This document shows positions 10,984-21,380 of a DNA stretch of 64,000 nt, piece after piece (within the stretch, counting starts at the first letter, position 1; each line of letters starts with the position of its first letter). The translations under genes and the position numbers were made by a program. The notes beneath the pieces are model-generated. The model made no database searches, had not been told where the DNA came from, and saw only the letters and a list, made by a program, of their open reading frames with translations. Source of the DNA: Posidonia oceanica (taxonomy: Eukaryota > Streptophyta > Magnoliopsida > Alismatales > Posidoniaceae); the NCBI GenBank assembly GCA_037176725.1, contig JAZBRS010000011.1, positions 1,922,001 to 1,986,000 of the forward strand. The letters run 5' to 3'.

Positions 10984-11988
10984 CTACTGTAATGGTCGTC
11001 CATCGGGGAACTGGTCAAAACCGAGTCCTCCCCTTCCTTCTCTGTCACAAGCCTTCACTGGCTCCTTCATTCCCTTTCCTTCTGGACCTAAGCGCTGGCC
11101 TTTCTTGTAGCCAATTCTCCTCATGATTTCCCATCCCACATTCATGGATGGTCCTTTGCTTTTGGAGGATTCCCTCTTCTTGTGAAATAGCCTAGGCTTG
11201 GCCCACTTGTCCCTCAGCTCGACCATAGATACGACATTCTTGCCTTTTTCGACACGGGTAAGTTTTTCTCGCACACTGAATTGGTGCAGTAGGTATATCA
11301 CATTTGCCTCTGCTTCTTGGCCTGGTATGTCTCCTGTTATCTTGATGATTTTCCCATCATGTGGGAATTTCAGGCATTGGTGCCGAGGAGATGATACTCC
11401 TTTTAGACTATCCAGTCATTGTCTCCCCAGGATGATCTGATATGGGACATTGATGTCTATGACGATTAGTTGGGTTAGAACCTAAGCTAGTCCTGTCCCT
11501 ATCTTTGTGGTCCACTTGCCGTGTGCTTTTCTCTTGCTATCATCATACCCGGCAATCGTCATGTCAATGGGGGTTAAGGAGGCCTCATTCACGCCCAAGG
11601 CTCGTATTGTATTCAACGAGCAAATGTTCATTGATGCACCAGTATCTATGAGCACTTCAGAAATTAAGTGATTGTTTATAGAAATGGTTACATTCAATGG
11701 AGCTTTTCTCCTCTCTATTGGTGCCAACTCGCTATCAGCAAAAGTAATGATTGGCTCTACAAAGGCTGTTGTAGCTATGATATGGAGTTCCTCTGCTGGC
11801 ATGTCTGGGGCAACTTGGGCCTTCTCTAGCACTTCTAGCAGAGCTTTCCGGTGTTCATGTGAGCTGTTTATGAGGTCATAGATCGAGATCCTGGCCTGTG
11901 TCTTCTTTAATTGCTCTAAGATGTCATATTCTGCCGACCCGGGTCCTACTTCAGGTCTGACCGGCTCTGCTTGCTCTGCTGGTGGCAT
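10984..11988 (-). pseudogene. Second protease domain plus G-patch-like motif of element A
   Basis: An aspartic protease that would mature the polyprotein. After a conserved lead (ARISIYDLINSSHEHRKALL) comes the active site VLIDTGASMNICSL near 11620, the flap region, and IILGRQ near 11425. Downstream, WEIMRRIGYKKGQRLG, GKGMKEPV and GRGGLGF (about 11145-11015) fit the glycine-rich G-patch pattern. One frame, broken by TAG near 11481, TGA near 11425 and TAG at 10984. The same protease, G-patch-like motif, then xSVGIFDPN order exists in B and D. Confidence 0.85.
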
Positions 11989-12066
11989 GATTCAATTTGA
12001 CCGCCTCCCTCCTCTGGTGATGGGCGCAGCAGCCTCATTTCCTTTAGATGCTCCCTTCTTGAGCAG

Positions 12067-13062
12067 CTAGGCGAAGATGGACTCCTTCCGTATAGATCCG
12101 TCGAGCTCTGGTGGCTTTGTGGTCCTAGCTCGCTGCTCTGTTGGCACTCGGAAGATTGGAGATGATGGAGTAGTAGTGCTCCGAAGTATTGAAGTGCTGT
12201 GGGCCGGTAATTGACTTGATGGTTGCCTTGCTGCTCTGAAGATTAGGGAGACTGGTGGCGACAGCAACTTGGGCTCCCATAGTGGTGATTTTCTCCATGG
12301 CAGATGTTGTGACTCCTCCTCCTCCCGAAGGGTTGCAATTTGTGGCTCTGGCATCTTGAATGTGCATAGAATCCCTGGTCGGTTGGCTGGAATGCTAACA
12401 ACCGCTCCTTCGTATTTGAATTTTAGCAATTGGTGAACTGAAGATGCTATAGCCCCGACCTCTGCTAGCCAAGACCTCCCTAGGATGAGTGGCTCCAGGA
12501 CTTCCTCCTTCATAATGATCACCGAAGTGATACTGGTCAAAGGACCGACTGTGATTTCCATGGGTATTGTCCCTAGTGCCAACTTTTCTTTCTGATCAAA
12601 CCCAGTGCACATAAAGGGAGTCCTATCTAGCTCACCCTAATTTAGCCCCAAGCTCCGAAGTGTGGAGAGAGAACTGAGACTTCGGCTTGCTCCAATGTCA
12701 ACCAATACTCCTTGCAGTACATTATCATTAATTCCCACTGTGATGACTAGTGGCAGCTCTTGCTTATGTGGGGGTGGAAGCTCTGAATCCTTGAAGACTA
12801 TATTTTCCCGTTCAGATTGCTGATTGGCTTTTTGAACTTGGCTTTCTTCCTCTATGTCTTCTTGTGGCTCCTCGACTACTGCGGTGAGGTTGAACTGGCT
12901 AAGGAGCTCCTTCACTGTTAGTCCTTCATCTGCGTCACTGTCCCAGTCATCATCTGAGATTATTCCCCATTGTTCAGCTTGATTATCCCAGTCCTCTTCT
13001 AGTTCAACATGGTTGTCCCAGTCCTTTGGTGGATTAGGGAGCTGCTCGTCCTGGAATGCCAT
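12067..13062 (-). pseudogene. First protease-like domain of element A
   Basis: A separate retropepsin-like unit, in frame between gag and the second protease. After a very acidic stretch (DWDNQAEQWGIISDDDWDSD) it reads LPLVITVGINDNVLQGVLVD, with DIGAS in place of DTGAS, then SLSTLRSLGLN, a TAG (near 12636), and later LEPLILGRSWLAEVG, the usual C-terminal protease signature. A low-complexity tail follows. The threonine-to-isoleucine change may make it inactive. It resembles the second protease closely enough to suggest a duplication. Confidence 0.82.
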
Positions 13063-13095
13063 GACTTGATGCTTGGGGAGAGGGTCACTGTAGAC

Positions 13096-14977
13096 CTATT
13101 GGGACGTCCCTGTCTGCTTTCTTTGTTTGGCTCTTTTGACCAGGACATCCCATTCGAACAGATCTGCCTCCACCATGTCATAGACTATGTCCCTGAAAGT
13201 CCGACAGTCATTGATGTTGTGACCATGCATTCTATGAAACGGGCAGTATTTGTTCCGGTCACAATTCGGCAATTCAGGCCTAATTGGCGGGAATTCGAGT
13301 GCTTTTGCTTCTTCCAGTTCTATGACCATGTCGGCCAGTGTGACTGGTAGAGGAGGGTAATGGTCTCTTCTTCCCTTCTTGCGTGGCATTGGAGGGGGAA
13401 CATTGTGATAACCGTTCCCATTCCCAATGTTGTTGGGGGGATTTTGGTTGTTGGTTTGGCTATTTTGATTACCCCTAGTCCATTACGACTGGGGAGCATT
13501 CCACATTGGGTGGATCTGTTGCTGAGGAGGAGGATTATTCCATGCCTGCTGCTGTTGAGGAGGGCGGCTCCATGTTTGCTGTTGCTGAGGAGGAGGGTGG
13601 CTCCAGGCTTGCTACTGAGGAGGAGGGTGGCTCCAAGCTGGCTGTTGTTGAGGAGGAGGGTGGCTCCACGGTGACTGCTGCGAAGCCAGTATAGCCTTTT
13701 GTTCGAATGGCCTAGGGGCAGGGCTCATCTTGTTGACGACTCCGGTCACTCCCTCTACCACCTGTACTTTCCGGCTTTTCTTTGGCTCCTCCATGGATTC
13801 ATGCAAGTTTTCTTTAACGGAGGCCGCCACTTCATACAAAGCCGTTACACTGGGGCAATAGGCATTCACTAGCCCCTTCTTCATTGGTCCAGTTGTGTTT
13901 GCAATGAGGGTTTGGACCACTTGTCTCTCCGGAATGGTCAGTCCTGATCTGACCGCCATTTCCCGCCACCTGTTGGCGAATGTTACCCAGCTTTCGCCTT
14001 GCTTCATGACCTCCTTGCTTAGGTCGTGGAAGGTTGGCTTTGGGTCTATATTGTGCTGGTACTTTGTAAGGAAGCTTTCTCTGATCTTATCAAAGCTACT
14101 GAGGTCTTCCTTGGAGAGAGTGAGAAACCAATCCATTGGCTCTCCTTCGAGTGAGTAGAAGAACAGGTGTACCATGAGCCCCAAATCATGGAAATAGGGG
14201 GCTGACTCCATTTGAAACCGCACTAGGTGACTGAGTGGGTTGGTGGTTCCATTGAACTTGGGAGTCTTTGGGTACTTGAAACCTAGAGGTAATCTGAATG
14301 GGGGGAACCGGCTCATGTCAAAGTTTGCCGAAGCCTGGGTATGTACCCCTAATGCACTGAGCATTTTTCTCATCTCATCCAAATTTGTTATCCCAGCTGA
14401 TGGGATCGGGACATGTGAATTGAAGAACGGATGGTTCTGCTGCTGATGGAGGTAGCTGTTGCAGAATTGTTGAGGTGCGACATGCTCGTATTGCGGGGGA
14501 GATGCCTGGTGGTAATGATGATCTGGCCGAGGCTGATTGCCTGCCAGAGGTGGTCAGGGATGTCTCAGATAGACTCCTTCCTTGTATTTGCCATGTGGCA
14601 TGTAGTTGTGTTCTTGAATCAAGGGGTTGGCCCTTGAGTTATAAGCTCCGTTGAGTGCTGTGCCCTGTCCTGGGTGGTTTGTGTCCGGCGGTAGGTTGCC
14701 ATTTTCCCTGGTATAGATCTTCAGGGGTATGGTCCGCATTTGGCCTTCGTTGTCCTTCACCGAGGTGGGGTGGCTACTGGAGGTTGTTTAGACATGGCCT
14801 CGTTTGGGCTAATGTCTCTTCGTTTAAGAACTGGTACATGGCTTTGTACTGGATTGAGTCCGGATCTAAGACTTCTCCGGTGATTGGGTGGTAGATTGTA
14901 GGCTCCTCTCCCGAGGTACTTGCTGAGTCTGACCTCTCTCTTTTTGGCTGATCAGCTTCATGGATTTGATTCATCAT
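13096..14977 (-). pseudogene. gag of element A
   Basis: The structural protein that coats element RNA. Start chosen at 14977 (MMNQIHEADQPKRERS); a frame change is needed near 14770, after which the frame runs on unbroken into both proteases apart from stops (about 14548, 13610, 13484, 13095). The capsid-like core at 14382-13750 contains FDMSRFPPFRLPLGFKYP, PMDWFLTLSKEDLSSFDKIR and GESWVTFANRWREMAV. Then follow tandem AWSHPPPQQQ repeats (13480-13670) and a zinc-knuckle-like CPFHRMHGHNINDC (C-X2-H-X4-H-X4-C) near 13240. Confidence 0.9.
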
Positions 14978-17547
14978 TGCTGCAGTTTTTGATAATGAGA
15001 ATTGGCTTCAGGGCGTAATACGCCTCAATGTAAGGCGTATAACGTTGGACGCACAATATCAGGCGTTCAACGTCCCCAGTTGTATTTCCTCCAACTCTTT
15101 TCCTGTCTTCTTTTTTTTTGATTTTTTTTGCTTTTCCTTTTTTTTTTTTGATGATGATGGTTTTTCTTTTTTTGCTTTTTTTTTTGCTTTTTCTCTTTTT
15201 TGGCTTTTCTTCTTCTTTTTTTTTTTGAAGGATTACAAGTGCGAAGAAAGGGAAATTACAAGAACTTTAATACATATTTCAAAAAAAAAAGAAGTAAAAA
15301 TAAACAGAGTTGCCCCTAACTGATAGTGTCACTGTTTTGGGTTTTTCAATGTCTTCTCCTGCCAAACAAATCACACAAAGGAGTTAAAATATAACAGCCA
15401 CACAGAGAATGCGTTAGATGCTTAACCTGCTGCGTACAACGTTATACGCAGGGATCTCAGCGGCCAACGCCCTGTTTCAGAGAGCTACACAGCAACACTT
15501 TCAATCAGCAATTTAAGGTTTTAATTTTTGTTTTCGCTTTGAGATTAGTGTTTTAAACCTACTGTAGCTCTCTGGTTTCCTTAAGGCTTAGGTATGGCTC
15601 TTTTTTTTTGGATTTTCTAAGGCTCCTCACAAGATAGGTGAATATGATTGGTACTACCCCCTACTTCAACTCCTGAGGATGCTAGGGGGAGCCTGAATAC
15701 ACTTAGGTCCCTATCCCGTAGAGGTAGAGCCCAGCGTACTCGAGATTGATCGGATCACTCACGTATGCATACACAGAAGAAATAAACAAACCACCGAAAG
15801 GGGGAAGGAGGAATACAAGTCAAGGCTTGAGGTTCTAATTATCTTTCACGAAAAGGCCAAGGAAGAAGGAGGGCCCCTAGCAAAAGATAATGATAATACA
15901 AGTACCTTTTCTAAGCCCCTTGCAACAGAGGTGCTTGGGACCTAGATGGTTACTTATATAACCCAAGAAATGATACAAGCAATTTAGTTCCCAATGAGGA
16001 CCATGCAAGTCATATAAAAAGATGTGATTTTTTTTTTTTTTTGCAAAGCACCCAAAGAAACTGAAGTTCCGGTCCCTACGGCAGAGCCGATCACCTCACA
16101 CCTCAGTTCTTTGGGCCAGTCATAACAAGGAAAACTAAAAGAAATTTTAAAACGGAAGGGTTTCTGTTCAGTAGTCGTTAGACGCGGATATTGCAGCGTC
16201 CAATGTTAGACGCGCCAGATTACGTGTATAACGTACTGACAGTATTTTTTCAGAAAAACAGTAATTTTTACAGATCACCCCCACACCCGAGAATCCAGAG
16301 AGAAGGGGGAGGTGATTTCAGTTAATGACACAAAGAAAACAAACGAAAAGAAAATCACGATGCCTCAAAACACTACGAGGAATTTCGTCGCTTTTTTTAA
16401 AACATACGAGAAAATAAGAAACTCAAACTAAACTAAGAATGTCAATAATGAAGGAGGAAGAAGAAAGGAAGGGTTACTTACCTTGCACAGGGGCACTTTT
16501 AGCAGTCCCACCGTGATCGCTAGACTGTGGATATGGGGTTTTTGGAGGAGAAGAAGAAGATGATGATGATGATGATGGAGGTTTGGGGAAGAAGAAGGCT
16601 TCTTTTGGCTCCCTCTTTTGCTCGCTCTATCTTCTCTTTCTCGAGGTCCCTCTTCTTTGTATCCGACTCTGTCACTCCACGTGTGATGGAATCGGTGTGA
16701 TCGCCACTCTCGGTTCACTTTCGCTGGCCCTCGAGACGCTTTTGGGGAGATGTAGTGTGGTTGCAGGTTCAGCTACCTTGGGACAACGCCAGCATTACCC
16801 AAGGGTGCCCGTGCTTGGTAAGCTCTTTCTTCCTTCTTCCTCCTTGTATGATAAACGTTAGCAAAGCAGAACAAACAAGACAATATAAAAATGGATCAAT
16901 ACGTGTAGTAATCTATCCAGAGTTAGTAGAAAAGAAAGTAAAGAAAACGTGGTGAGACACGTACCCGAGGTGTTTGATCCCCCCGTTGCAAATAAAAGAG
17001 ATGTATGCCTAGTTAAAAATATATGAACTTGAAATAAAAATGCTTGATTATACTATGGAATTAAACATGTAATATCAGAAATGAAAAGGAAATGAATGAA
17101 ATAGAGTCTCCTCTGTCTATGCACAAGGTGCAAACTGAGTTGGCTTTAAGTGTGATTAAACTCGGCTTTGATGGCTTTGACCGGTCAACAGGTTCGAAAG
17201 AAGGCAAAAACATGATTTTTAGATTAGGCCAAATAAGAAAAGCTTTGGCTGACTGGGCTGCCACGTTGGACGCTGGAAAGCCAGCGGCCAACGTTAGCCG
17301 CTGGTAACCAGCGGCCAACGTTGTACGCTGAGAAGCCAGCGGACAACACTCTTAATCAATTTAACTTCCAAATTTGGTCAAGACGTGAAGAACACTCAGG
17401 TTGCCAACATTTGAGGCTTAGAAAGGTATAGCATTTTGGACTTGCGAGGAACAATTGGCTCAAGTGAGATTCAGAAATGGGTGGAGGGCCTCTAAGAGCG
17501 ATCTAATGCAATAGACTATCCTAACATGAAGGGAGTGCCAAAACGGG
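14978..17547 (-). repeat. 5' LTR and untranslated leader of element A
   Basis: The outer edge is clear at 17547 (minus strand TGTAGATACCCC). The inner LTR end and PBS were not found, so the LTR/leader border is unresolved. A consensus donor (AAG|GTAAGT on the minus strand, acttac at 16476-16481) lies 1.07 kb from the LTR start, the same relative place as in D and E. Inverted repeats of CCAGCGGC and GCCGCTGG lie at 17281-17345, and GCGTC-type repeats near 15010-15075 and 16180-16215. A low-complexity T-rich stretch is at 15100-15230. No credible gene. Confidence 0.7.
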
Positions 17548-18414
17548 GTATCTACACCCACTTTGTTTTTGGCACCGTTTTACATGCCTGCTTTGTTTCT
17601 TGCATCGTTTTACGTGCCTGCTTTGTTTCTTATACCGTTTTGCATGCCTGCTTCGTTTCTTGCACCGTTTTGCGTGCCTGCTTCGTTTCTCGCACCGTTT
17701 TGCGTGTTTTACGTTGTTTTCCTTTGCATGTCACTTGCATTGCCTAGTTTTACTGCTGTTTTATTTTATCGCTTGCATTTGCATATAGGGCAGTGATGCT
17801 TACTGCCTGGAGTTCTCACAGACCAGGGCTCACCCGGTTCGGAACACAGACAACGTTGCTAAGTACTTAGATAGCACGTTTAATTCCTTGCATCGCATTT
17901 CATCACTTAGAACACACCTATGTGCATCTAATTAGGCATTCATGGCATTTAGGCATTCAAACTCTGCATTTCCCTACGTATGCGAGCGTAAGCCTAGAAA
18001 GACCGATTCTCGGGTGTGTCGGGGGTACCTAACACCTTCCCTGTACGTAACAGGAGTCCTTGCCCTTTCTCTTGGCCCATAATGACCATATTGCCCTTAT
18101 CCTAGGCATGAGTCACATCATTTGCATCTCATTGCATCTCATTTCTTTTGCATTGCATCACATTGCATCTTTTGCTTGGTTTTGCGTGTTTATTCACGCA
18201 TTTCCCCAGTTTTCCTTATCTCCCGACTTAATAGACACGGTGGCGACTTTGATTTGTCTTATCTTCTTCTTTTCTTTCCTTTTTTCCCTTTTTTAAGTGT
18301 TTTCGAGTTAAGTCTTCCTTCTCGGACACAGCTGCTAATAGTGAACTTGATTCTGATCGGTGCACTCGAGCTTTGGCAGTGTGCATGGATGATCTGAACA
18401 CCGGGATTACTACA
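17548..18414 (+). mobile_element. 3' fragment of an S-family LTR
   Basis: Starts abruptly inside the 29-30 bp array (17570-17712), continues through the conserved LTR box (18009-18065) and the PBS-like TGGCGACTT (18241-18249), and ends at ...GGGATTACTACA (18414), exactly as S1 and S2 do. It directly abuts the outer edge of element A's LTR. The simplest reading is that A inserted into this LTR; the other half would lie left of the window. Confidence 0.88.
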
Positions 18415-18688
18415 CACGTATTATAACATCAAGCAAGATGAATATAACAGAAAATAAATGCCATAAGATGTAAGCAAACAAGCGAAAGCCACAAAACGGA
18501 AAGGCGAAAAAACGAAAGCCGAAGTCTAATATCCCCAGCGCAGTCGCCAGTTCCTATGACCATGCCGGTGGCTAGCAGAGGGCCTAAAGTGATGGGTCAC
18601 GGCAACACGATGCATCTGAGGAGGATTCAACTCGAGGAAAAACACAGATATGCGAAAGCGAATAAAATCAAAATATGGAGTCGCCATT
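18415..18688 (-). mobile_element. Minus-strand scrap of a Tat LTR end, PBS and leader
   Basis: On the minus strand the order is LTR 3' tail (TGGCGACTCC at 18686-18678, then cctcgagttgaatcctcctc), LTR end near 18555, PBS TGGCGACTGCGCTGGGGA (18549-18532), and leader (tattagacttcggctttcg). This matches element D around 52800-52860. It belongs to a further, otherwise missing element and meets B's truncated LTR head-on near 18688. Confidence 0.75.
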
Positions 18689-20276
18689 TCATGAACTTCG
18701 GCGGCAAGAGGGGGGAGGTGGGTGGAACAATCCACACACCCATTTCATGCACTGATTACATGTTTGTGTTCGTTTTTGAATGCTCTTGCTTACTAGGCAG
18801 TTAATTTTCCATTTTGAATCGATTTGGATGCCTGATCATGCTCTGAAGCTTCCCGAGATGTAAGAAGCTAGAACTGGTGCGTCTTACGTAAGACGTGCCT
18901 TTTCCTAGCGTCTTACGCCCCAGTCTCCCTTTTAACATATTTTCTTTTGCAAATGTGATTTGGTTGTTTTCTGTGGATTAATATGATGCATGTATTCTCA
19001 TGAATTCCTGAATATCATGTTTTAGATTATATGCTAATATTGCTTGGGATTCTTCTCCCCTTTTTAAAAAAATTGCCTTCTTGGGCGTAAGACGCAAGAT
19101 ACTGTGCGTCTTATATAAGACGCAAGATCCTTTGCGTCTTACACCCCAGGATATTATTTTCGCAAAATGGCATCTTTAAATCATTTTTTCTTGGAATGTT
19201 TGCTTGATTTTTGAATGCATGCCAAGTTGTTGATTCCCTTTCAGTTGCTCTCTAATTTCCATGATTTATGATCCCTGAATGCATGCCATATTTTATGAGA
19301 TCTATGTTCTCTATGTCGGACGCAGAGGTTCCTACGTCTTATGTAAGACGCAGGGACTACAACGTCTAACACCATGAATCTATTGCATCCAGATTTGATG
19401 CTTGCCCCATGTTTCTGAGTTTTGTTTGCCATTGCCTTGATTATCTAGCTTGATTTGTTTATCCATAGCTTTCATATGGCATTTAAATCATTATTTTCCC
19501 AAGTTGTGCATTCACTTTCTTCAAAATCTGAAGTTGTGTGTTAGACGCTGAGCATCCCAGCGTCTTATGTAAGATGCTGGATACACATAAGACGTTGGGA
19601 TGCTCAAGCGTCCAACATTTTAATTCTGTTGCATCTGGATTTCGAGCTTTCCCATCAATTCGAACATCGTTTTCCGCATTTGTTCGCTTCCAGTGCATGT
19701 TCTAGCATCCCTGCATGTAGTTTGATAATGGTTTTCTAGTTTTACGCCTTGGTTTTGCTTCTCCGACTTGTTTATCATCACATCATGGCATTTCAACTTT
19801 AATTAGTCATTTTGGCATGGTTTGCTAAGCTTTGCATAGTTTATAAATGCATGTTGCATACCGCCCTCTGGCGAACATAAACCGGCGTTATACGCCAACA
19901 TTAGCCACACAAGAGCGGATTGGCCAAGAATGACCGACTTCCTCGGGCGTATCGGGGGTGCCTAACACCTTCCCCGTGCGTGATAGGAGTCCTTACCCTT
20001 TCTCTAGACTGCAATGACCTTGTGTCATATAAATTTGGGTTGGATTTGCATGTTTTGAACTGCATAAGTTTTTCTGCATATTTTCACATACGGTTTTCCT
20101 AGTCTCTTGGTTTTAATAGATTAGGTGGCGACTCCATGTCTTTTCTCTTGTTTTCTTTTACGTTCGCCTGTTTTTTCGGTGTTTTTCCCGAGTCGAGTCC
20201 CTCTCGGATGCACCGTTGGCTGTGACCCGATCGCCCCGCCGGGGGTGGCCTCAAGCTGTTCGGCTACATGGTCACA
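18689..20276 (+). repeat. 5' LTR of element B, 5'-truncated
   Basis: Homologous to the 3' LTR from 36770 to 37902 and from 43659 to 44098. Carries several GCGTCTTAnnTAAGACGC palindromes (18878-18897, 19104-19126, 19335-19352, 19557-19577), the conserved box (19941-19999), and an internal PBS-like TGGCGACTC (20126-20134). It ends ggctacatggtcaca at 20276. U3 and the LTR start are missing. Confidence 0.88.
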
Positions 20277-20281
20277 GGAAC

Positions 20282-20299
20282 TAGCGACTCCGCTGGAGA
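20282..20299 (+). other. Primer-binding site of element B
   Basis: TAGCGACTCCGCTGGAGA starts five bases after the LTR end; two differences from the D copy (TGGCGACTCCGCTGGGGA). Complementarity to GGAGTCGCCA at a tRNA 3' end fits a plant tRNA-Arg, the primer reported for Ogre elements. The tRNA assignment is by recall, not by search. Confidence 0.8.
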
Positions 20300-21380
20300 T
20301 ATAGACTCCGGCTTTTCTTTTCTGCCTTTCCTCTTCTGTGTGGCTTACTCTTTGCTTAGCTTAGCATTTAATTACCATGTTTTGCTTGATTATCATGTTA
20401 ATCCATGCCTTTTGTTTGGTGTTTGGCTTATTTTACACAAATATGCTATGCCACCTCACTTATACACATGCCATGCTTATACATGCCTTTTGATGTGTTG
20501 ATTGTCTTTTATTTTCACTAGTCATGTGACACAACACTAACACATACCATGAGCATGCCTTTTGCAATGATGTGTGATGCTTTGCTTGCCATAATTGTGT
20601 GATTTTCTTCCCCTTTTGCACTAATCCTAAGGACAATTAGAGATTGATTGTTTCCCCTATGGCTAATTAAAGTTGGCAAGTAAAATCAATTCTAGGAACA
20701 ACTAGAGACACAAATACACCTTCATCCCCCTTAGTTTAATAAAACATGCAAGTAAAAAGTTTTAATCATGTTTGCATGAATGATCATATAGGGCATGCAT
20801 CTTCTCATCTTTGAGTCCACCTACCAGTCTTAGAAGGGCAGTACCGGTCTCTTGTTCCATTGCTTTGGCATGGGGCGAGTTGGTCGGTCTGTCCTCCCTT
20901 GTCAGGGGTCGTGTCGGTGTTAGTAGAGGGTACAACCCATGCTTTGGCAGGGTCGAGGCTCCTAACGCACCACCCATTACTGCCTGAGCTTTGGCTAGGA
21001 TTTAGACGGGGGGCTTTCTTTCTGCCTGAGTCGTACACCTGTGAGAGTCCGAAGTAGACAGTCTACTAGGACACACTAGACTGGTGAGAGAGAGCATACT
21101 AGAAAGCATCCATTTGCATGAGTGCCATTCATGCCATAATTAAAAACACTTGCATTTTTTCCTTCAGGTCTTAACACCTGTTTGTCGTGTCTGTTGCACA
21201 GGTCAGTGAGCGAGTTCCCTAGCTGGAGCTTTAGTTTTTTTCTTTCACTGATGCCCTTGTTGTGACACCCTTTCTCGACCATCCTCTCACGAGCTATCTG
21301 CCTTTGTGACGATAGCTCGTCTTAGGTCCCGTCCTCTCATTTACCGTCGCAACCCCATTCACACTCGCTCATGGTCAGCC
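20300..21380 (+). other. Untranslated leader of element B with candidate intron end
   Basis: Non-coding. A block at about 20790-21015 is clearly conserved in C (47315-47535) and D (53325-53550), although the elements differ strongly elsewhere. Near the gag start there is a branch-point-like TCTTAAC (21169-21175), then a pyrimidine/T-rich run and TTGCACAG ending at 21201, a strong 3' splice site. A 9-bp inverted repeat CGAGCTATC/GATAGCTCG lies at 21290-21319. Confidence 0.7.

Larger units (their letters stand above)
1..17547 (-). mobile_element. Element A: Ty3/gypsy Tat-lineage retrotransposon, degenerate, minus strand
   Basis: Reading from 17547 downwards the order is LTR start, leader, gag, two protease domains, G-patch-like motif, linker, RT, gypsy RNase H, archaeal-type RNase H, integrase. 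The dual RNase H places it in the Tat lineage. The outer edge at 17547 is a typical LTR 5' end (TGTAGATACCCCGTTTTGG on the minus strand). The S1 solo LTR (2891-8317) splits the second RNase H. No 3' LTR is seen; integrase runs into the 79-bp array. The frame from about 14760 to 10984 is continuous apart from nonsense codons. Confidence 0.93.

Noticed and set aside
16428..16718. Minus-strand ORF with a histidine run as a possible ORF1 upstream of gag in A
   Set aside because: Low-complexity (GAT/GAA repeats), lies in the LTR/leader, no similarity to the 3' ORF of B.
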